A stretch of 64,000 nt of DNA, from positions 1,736,001-1,800,000 of the forward strand of contig JAFKAC010000006.1 of assembly GCA_025766275.1 (NCBI GenBank), written 5' to 3'. The notes beneath the pieces are model-generated. The model made no database searches, was not told the origin of the DNA, and worked only from the letters and a program-made list of their open reading frames with translations. This document shows, piece after piece, positions 61,383 through 64,000 of this stretch. The position numbers and the translations under genes were made by a program. Position 1 is the first letter of the stretch; each line of letters opens with the position of its first letter. This stretch comes from Lactarius indigo. Lineage: Eukaryota; Basidiomycota; Agaricomycetes; Russulales; Russulaceae.

Positions 61383-62937
61383 AGCGGCGTCCTTACGACG
61401 ACCTAAGACCTTCTATCAAAGGAACCGCTCTTTGGAGAAACACCCCACACGACGAAGGGTACTACATCTACGACCCCGACAAACTCACATACGAACCAAT
61501 CGAGTATATTGAAGATCAACACATCTGGGCCTACGTTGCCTACTCTGATTTAAAGCACTCCTGGTACTCCTATAAACCCGTCCCTGCACACCTAGGCCTA
61601 GGACCAGGAAAAGGACAAATTAGCGCCATCGAAGCTGATTCCGATATCGAAGAACCATCTTCCGAACCCGACTTAGACAACCCAACACTTACGCCCACCA
61701 TCCAACGACCTGTGGACTTCGCATCGTATGCCAACATGTCCACCACCCAACTCTCCACCACCCTCACCTCCTCGCAACCAGCCGCAGGATCCTCGACAGC
61801 GAATCCTGCAAGTAGTGGAGGACATCTTGTGGGAGGAAGTATGTCGGCAAGCGGAGGAGGCGCTGCGGGAGGCGCAGGAAGCCATCATGGAGGCGGTGCG
61901 CCTGGAGGTGGAGGCGGTGCGCCTGGAGGTGGAGGCGGCGGAGCAGCAGCAGGTCCCGCTGCTGGAGGACCCCCCCCACCAAACGGACGACTCGGAGGGA
62001 ATCCTCCACCAGAATTCACTGGGGATCGAGAAGCCAGCAGAGCTTTCCTAAATGCCTTCGCACTCTACCGTGGAATGAACCCGAATGTCCAACAATTGAC
62101 CCTCCCTTATTCACGCGCTATGACCCTCCTCTCGTATATCCGAGGGCCATTAGTAGACGACTGGGTCGAAGAACAAATACAATGGCTAGCCGACCAATTG
62201 GCGGGAGGAGTAGCCATGAACGCTGAAAACCTATGGAACGCTATCGAAACAAGGTTTATCCAGGCATACACCGACACTACCCAACAACAAAAGGCCCGCC
62301 ACGCCATTCAAAATTTACGAATGGACAAAGAAGACATCGACACCTACATAGCCAAGTTCTCTAACTTGGCCAATAAGGCAGGATACAACAAGGACGAGGC
62401 CACTACCCTGGAAATATTCCAGAAAGGTCTTCCAAACGCGCTAGTCATAAACGCAATCAAGTTCCACCACCCCGTAGACTGGGACGATTGGAAAACGGCG
62501 GTTACGCTTCAGCAAGCGGAATACCTCCTCCTCAAAGATAGACTCACCAAAGGAAGAACAGACAAGAAAGGAGGAGCCTCCTGCGACCAATGGCTGAACG
62601 CTCTCAACAAAACTAGGGACCCAAATGCGATGGACGTCAGCCGAACTCGCGCTAGAGCAGCAATGACGGAGGACGAAAAGAAACTACTCCAGAAAGAGGG
62701 AAGATGCTTCCGATGCCGAGGACAAGGGCACATCTCCAAATTCTGTCCTCAAAAAGCCACCACTACCATCAAAGCCGCAGGAACAAATGACCCTGCTCCA
62801 ACCACCGCCACTATCTCAATGACCGCATCACGTCCCCTTTCCAACGAGGAACAAGCCGACGCCCAAGTAGCGGCTTTGTTCACCCAAACCCCTGAAGTAC
62901 GAGAATTAATGGTGGATAAACTCTTCGGACAAAAGAA

Positions 62938-64000
62938 GGATTTTCTGAACGCTTGAACCCGGCGGCCTGGGCTAGAGCATTAAAACTTAGCGTGTACAAT
63001 AGCAGATTCCGATCTATGCGAATTCCAGTACTTTTCAAATCTGCTCACGCGACGGCCGAACGAAACGTTTTGGTGGACTCGGGCGCAACAGACAATTTCA
63101 TAAGCGCAAACCTCCTGAAACGACTCAAAATAACCTGGCTACCTACCGAACGCTCCATCAAAATATGGAACGTAGATGGAACCCACAACCAAGGAGGAGA
63201 AATCACATCTTTTACCGACCTCACCGTTAAAACCGGGGGAAAGACCCAAAACCTTCGATTCCTCATCACGGATTTAGGAAACGACGAAGTCATACTGGGA
63301 TACCCCTGGTTTACGGCTTTTGAACCCAAGTTCCACTGGCGAGACGCCACACTCGATGAAGAGTTCCAACCAGTGGTTATCACCAGTCTGCATCTGTCCG
63401 ACGAAGCCATGCCTCTCGAAGCAACTATCAAGGCATTGGAGACGTATCAACTGGACGAATCAGCCTGGGAACAGTTACAAGAAGAAGACGAACCCTGTAT
63501 CCGGCTGCGAAAAACAACAACAGCATCAGAATTAGCGCAGCAAGAAGCGGCCAAAAAACCCCAGAAAACCTTCGAAGAGATGGTCCCGGAAGAATACCGG
63601 AGACATCAGAAAGTCTTCAGTGAGGAAGCGTCTCAGCGCTTCCCCCCTTCGCGCCCGTGGGACCACGCCATCGATCTGGTCCCAACCGCCCCTGAAACAA
63701 TGGATTGCAAAGTATACCCACTCACAATCCCGGAAAACGAACAATTAACAGAATTCGTGACCGAACACCTGGAAAAGAAGTACATCCAACCGTCCAAGTC
63801 TCCTTACGCATCCCCCTTCTTTTTCATCAAAAAGAAGGACGGGAAACTACGCCCAGTACAGGACTACCGCCGCCTCAACGAACTAACCGTAAAAAATCAC
63901 TACCCACTCCCCCTAATCCCCGAACTTATCGACAAAATCCGAGAAGCAAGGCTTTACTCGAAGCTTGATATCCGATGGGGATACAACAACGTTCGAATCA
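62938..64000 (+). CDS. pol: G4b pol, N-terminal part (continues past the window)
   Basis: Open frame entered from gag at GGATTTT: EGFSERLNPAAWARALKL, protease (VDSGATDNF, about 63076), linker (LGYPWFTAFEP), and RT up to FFFIKKKDGKLRPVQDYRRLN and [11 protein letters not shown] at base 64000. No stop or shift is seen. At positions where G4a has TGA (15258, 16167) this copy has CGA (AERN, DIRWG). Expected downstream, by comparison with G4a: RNase H, integrase, chromodomain, then a separate ORF3. Confidence 0.93.

Larger units (their letters stand above)
53546..62956 (+). pseudogene. gag: G4b gag, interrupted by G1b
   Basis: Segments 53546-53599 and 61388-62956 join in phase, giving about 540 residues. 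They start at GTG-GCT (VALTSRSRTQFVKEYLER), continue RPYDDLRPSIKGTALWRNTPHDEGYYIYDPDKL, an acidic linker, MSTTQLSTTLTSSQP, a Gly-rich tract with one extra repeat relative to G4a (GGGAPGGGG), capsid helices and a zinc knuckle (CFRCRGQGHISKFC). No ATG occurs in the predicted transcript before 61728. The in-frame ATG is at 61736 (MSTTQ). The conserved coding sequence before it implies a non-AUG start. Ends TGA with pol in the -1 frame at GGATTTT (62938-62944). Confidence 0.9.
52960..64000 (+). mobile_element. Ty3/gypsy element G4b (3' part outside window), split by G1b
   Basis: 5' LTR 52960-53527, primer site 53530-53540, the gag start at 53546, then the G1b insertion (53600-61382, TSD AGCGG), gag continuing at 61388-62956 and pol from 62938 to the window end. 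All of its visible coding sequence is open, in contrast to G4a, so apart from G1b it may have been functional. LTR and proteins match G4a. Confidence 0.94.

Overview
This 64 kb window looks like transposon-packed chromatin of a filamentous basidiomycete, probably an Agaricomycete. The evidence is chromodomain-bearing Ty3 elements, a Tad1-like LINE, a hAT gene with many short GT-AG introns, and the tail of a fungal NACHT/ankyrin (NLR-type) gene. No ordinary housekeeping gene was found. Almost all of the sequence is retrotransposons inserted into one another, and most boundaries can be fixed by 5-bp target-site duplications (TSDs).

Names used here: G1a (1-13943, minus, cut by the window edge) and G1b (53600-61382, minus, intact) are two near-identical copies of one Ty3 chromovirus family. 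G2 (2513-10315, minus, intact) sits inside G1a. G3 (43672-51529, plus) is complete but carries nonsense mutations. G4a (13944-23805, plus, decayed) and G4b (52960-64000, plus, runs off the end) are a fourth Ty3 family. A Ty1/copia element (24351-29482) sits in a solo G3-type LTR. A second solo G3-type LTR lies at 33057-33567, and two solo LTRs of another family ('E') lie at 19049-22052 and 39766-40395.

Layout from left to right: G1a pol, interrupted by G2; G1a gag and 5' LTR; the decayed G4a gag, pol and third ORF, the last split by an E LTR that itself contains a TIR-bounded DNA element; the G4a 3' LTR; then a LINE on the minus strand (about 23806-35430), split by two solo LTRs, one of which holds the copia element. 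Next come a decapitated NLR/ankyrin gene (35489-37789), a long GGT/GGTCGC satellite, a 14-exon hAT transposase gene (39339-43335) with an E LTR in exon 3, and a GC-rich satellite containing G3. The window ends with G4b, whose gag is split by G1b. The nesting reaches NLR locus > LINE > G4a > G1a > G2.

The four Ty3 families share a life-cycle layout that can be read directly. (1) A TATA box lies about 27-34 nt upstream of an 11-nt sequence that is the exact complement of the sequence 2 nt past the 5' LTR, the signature of Tf1-type self-priming. (2) The predicted transcript has no ATG in any frame for about 640-780 nt, although the last 430-530 nt encode a conserved Gag N-terminus that opens at a conserved GTG-GCN next to the primer site, which suggests non-AUG initiation. 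(3) Gag and pol overlap in the -1 frame at a GGGTTTT heptamer (GGATTTT in G4). (4) There is an extra module 3' of the chromodomain, fused to Pol in G1/G2/G3 but a separate zinc-knuckle ORF in G4. In the fused families it overlaps a second reading frame (ORFX) that also looks conserved. Decayed copies carry many in-frame stops, nearly all TGA where CGA (Arg) is expected, pointing to CpG deamination as the main mutational force.
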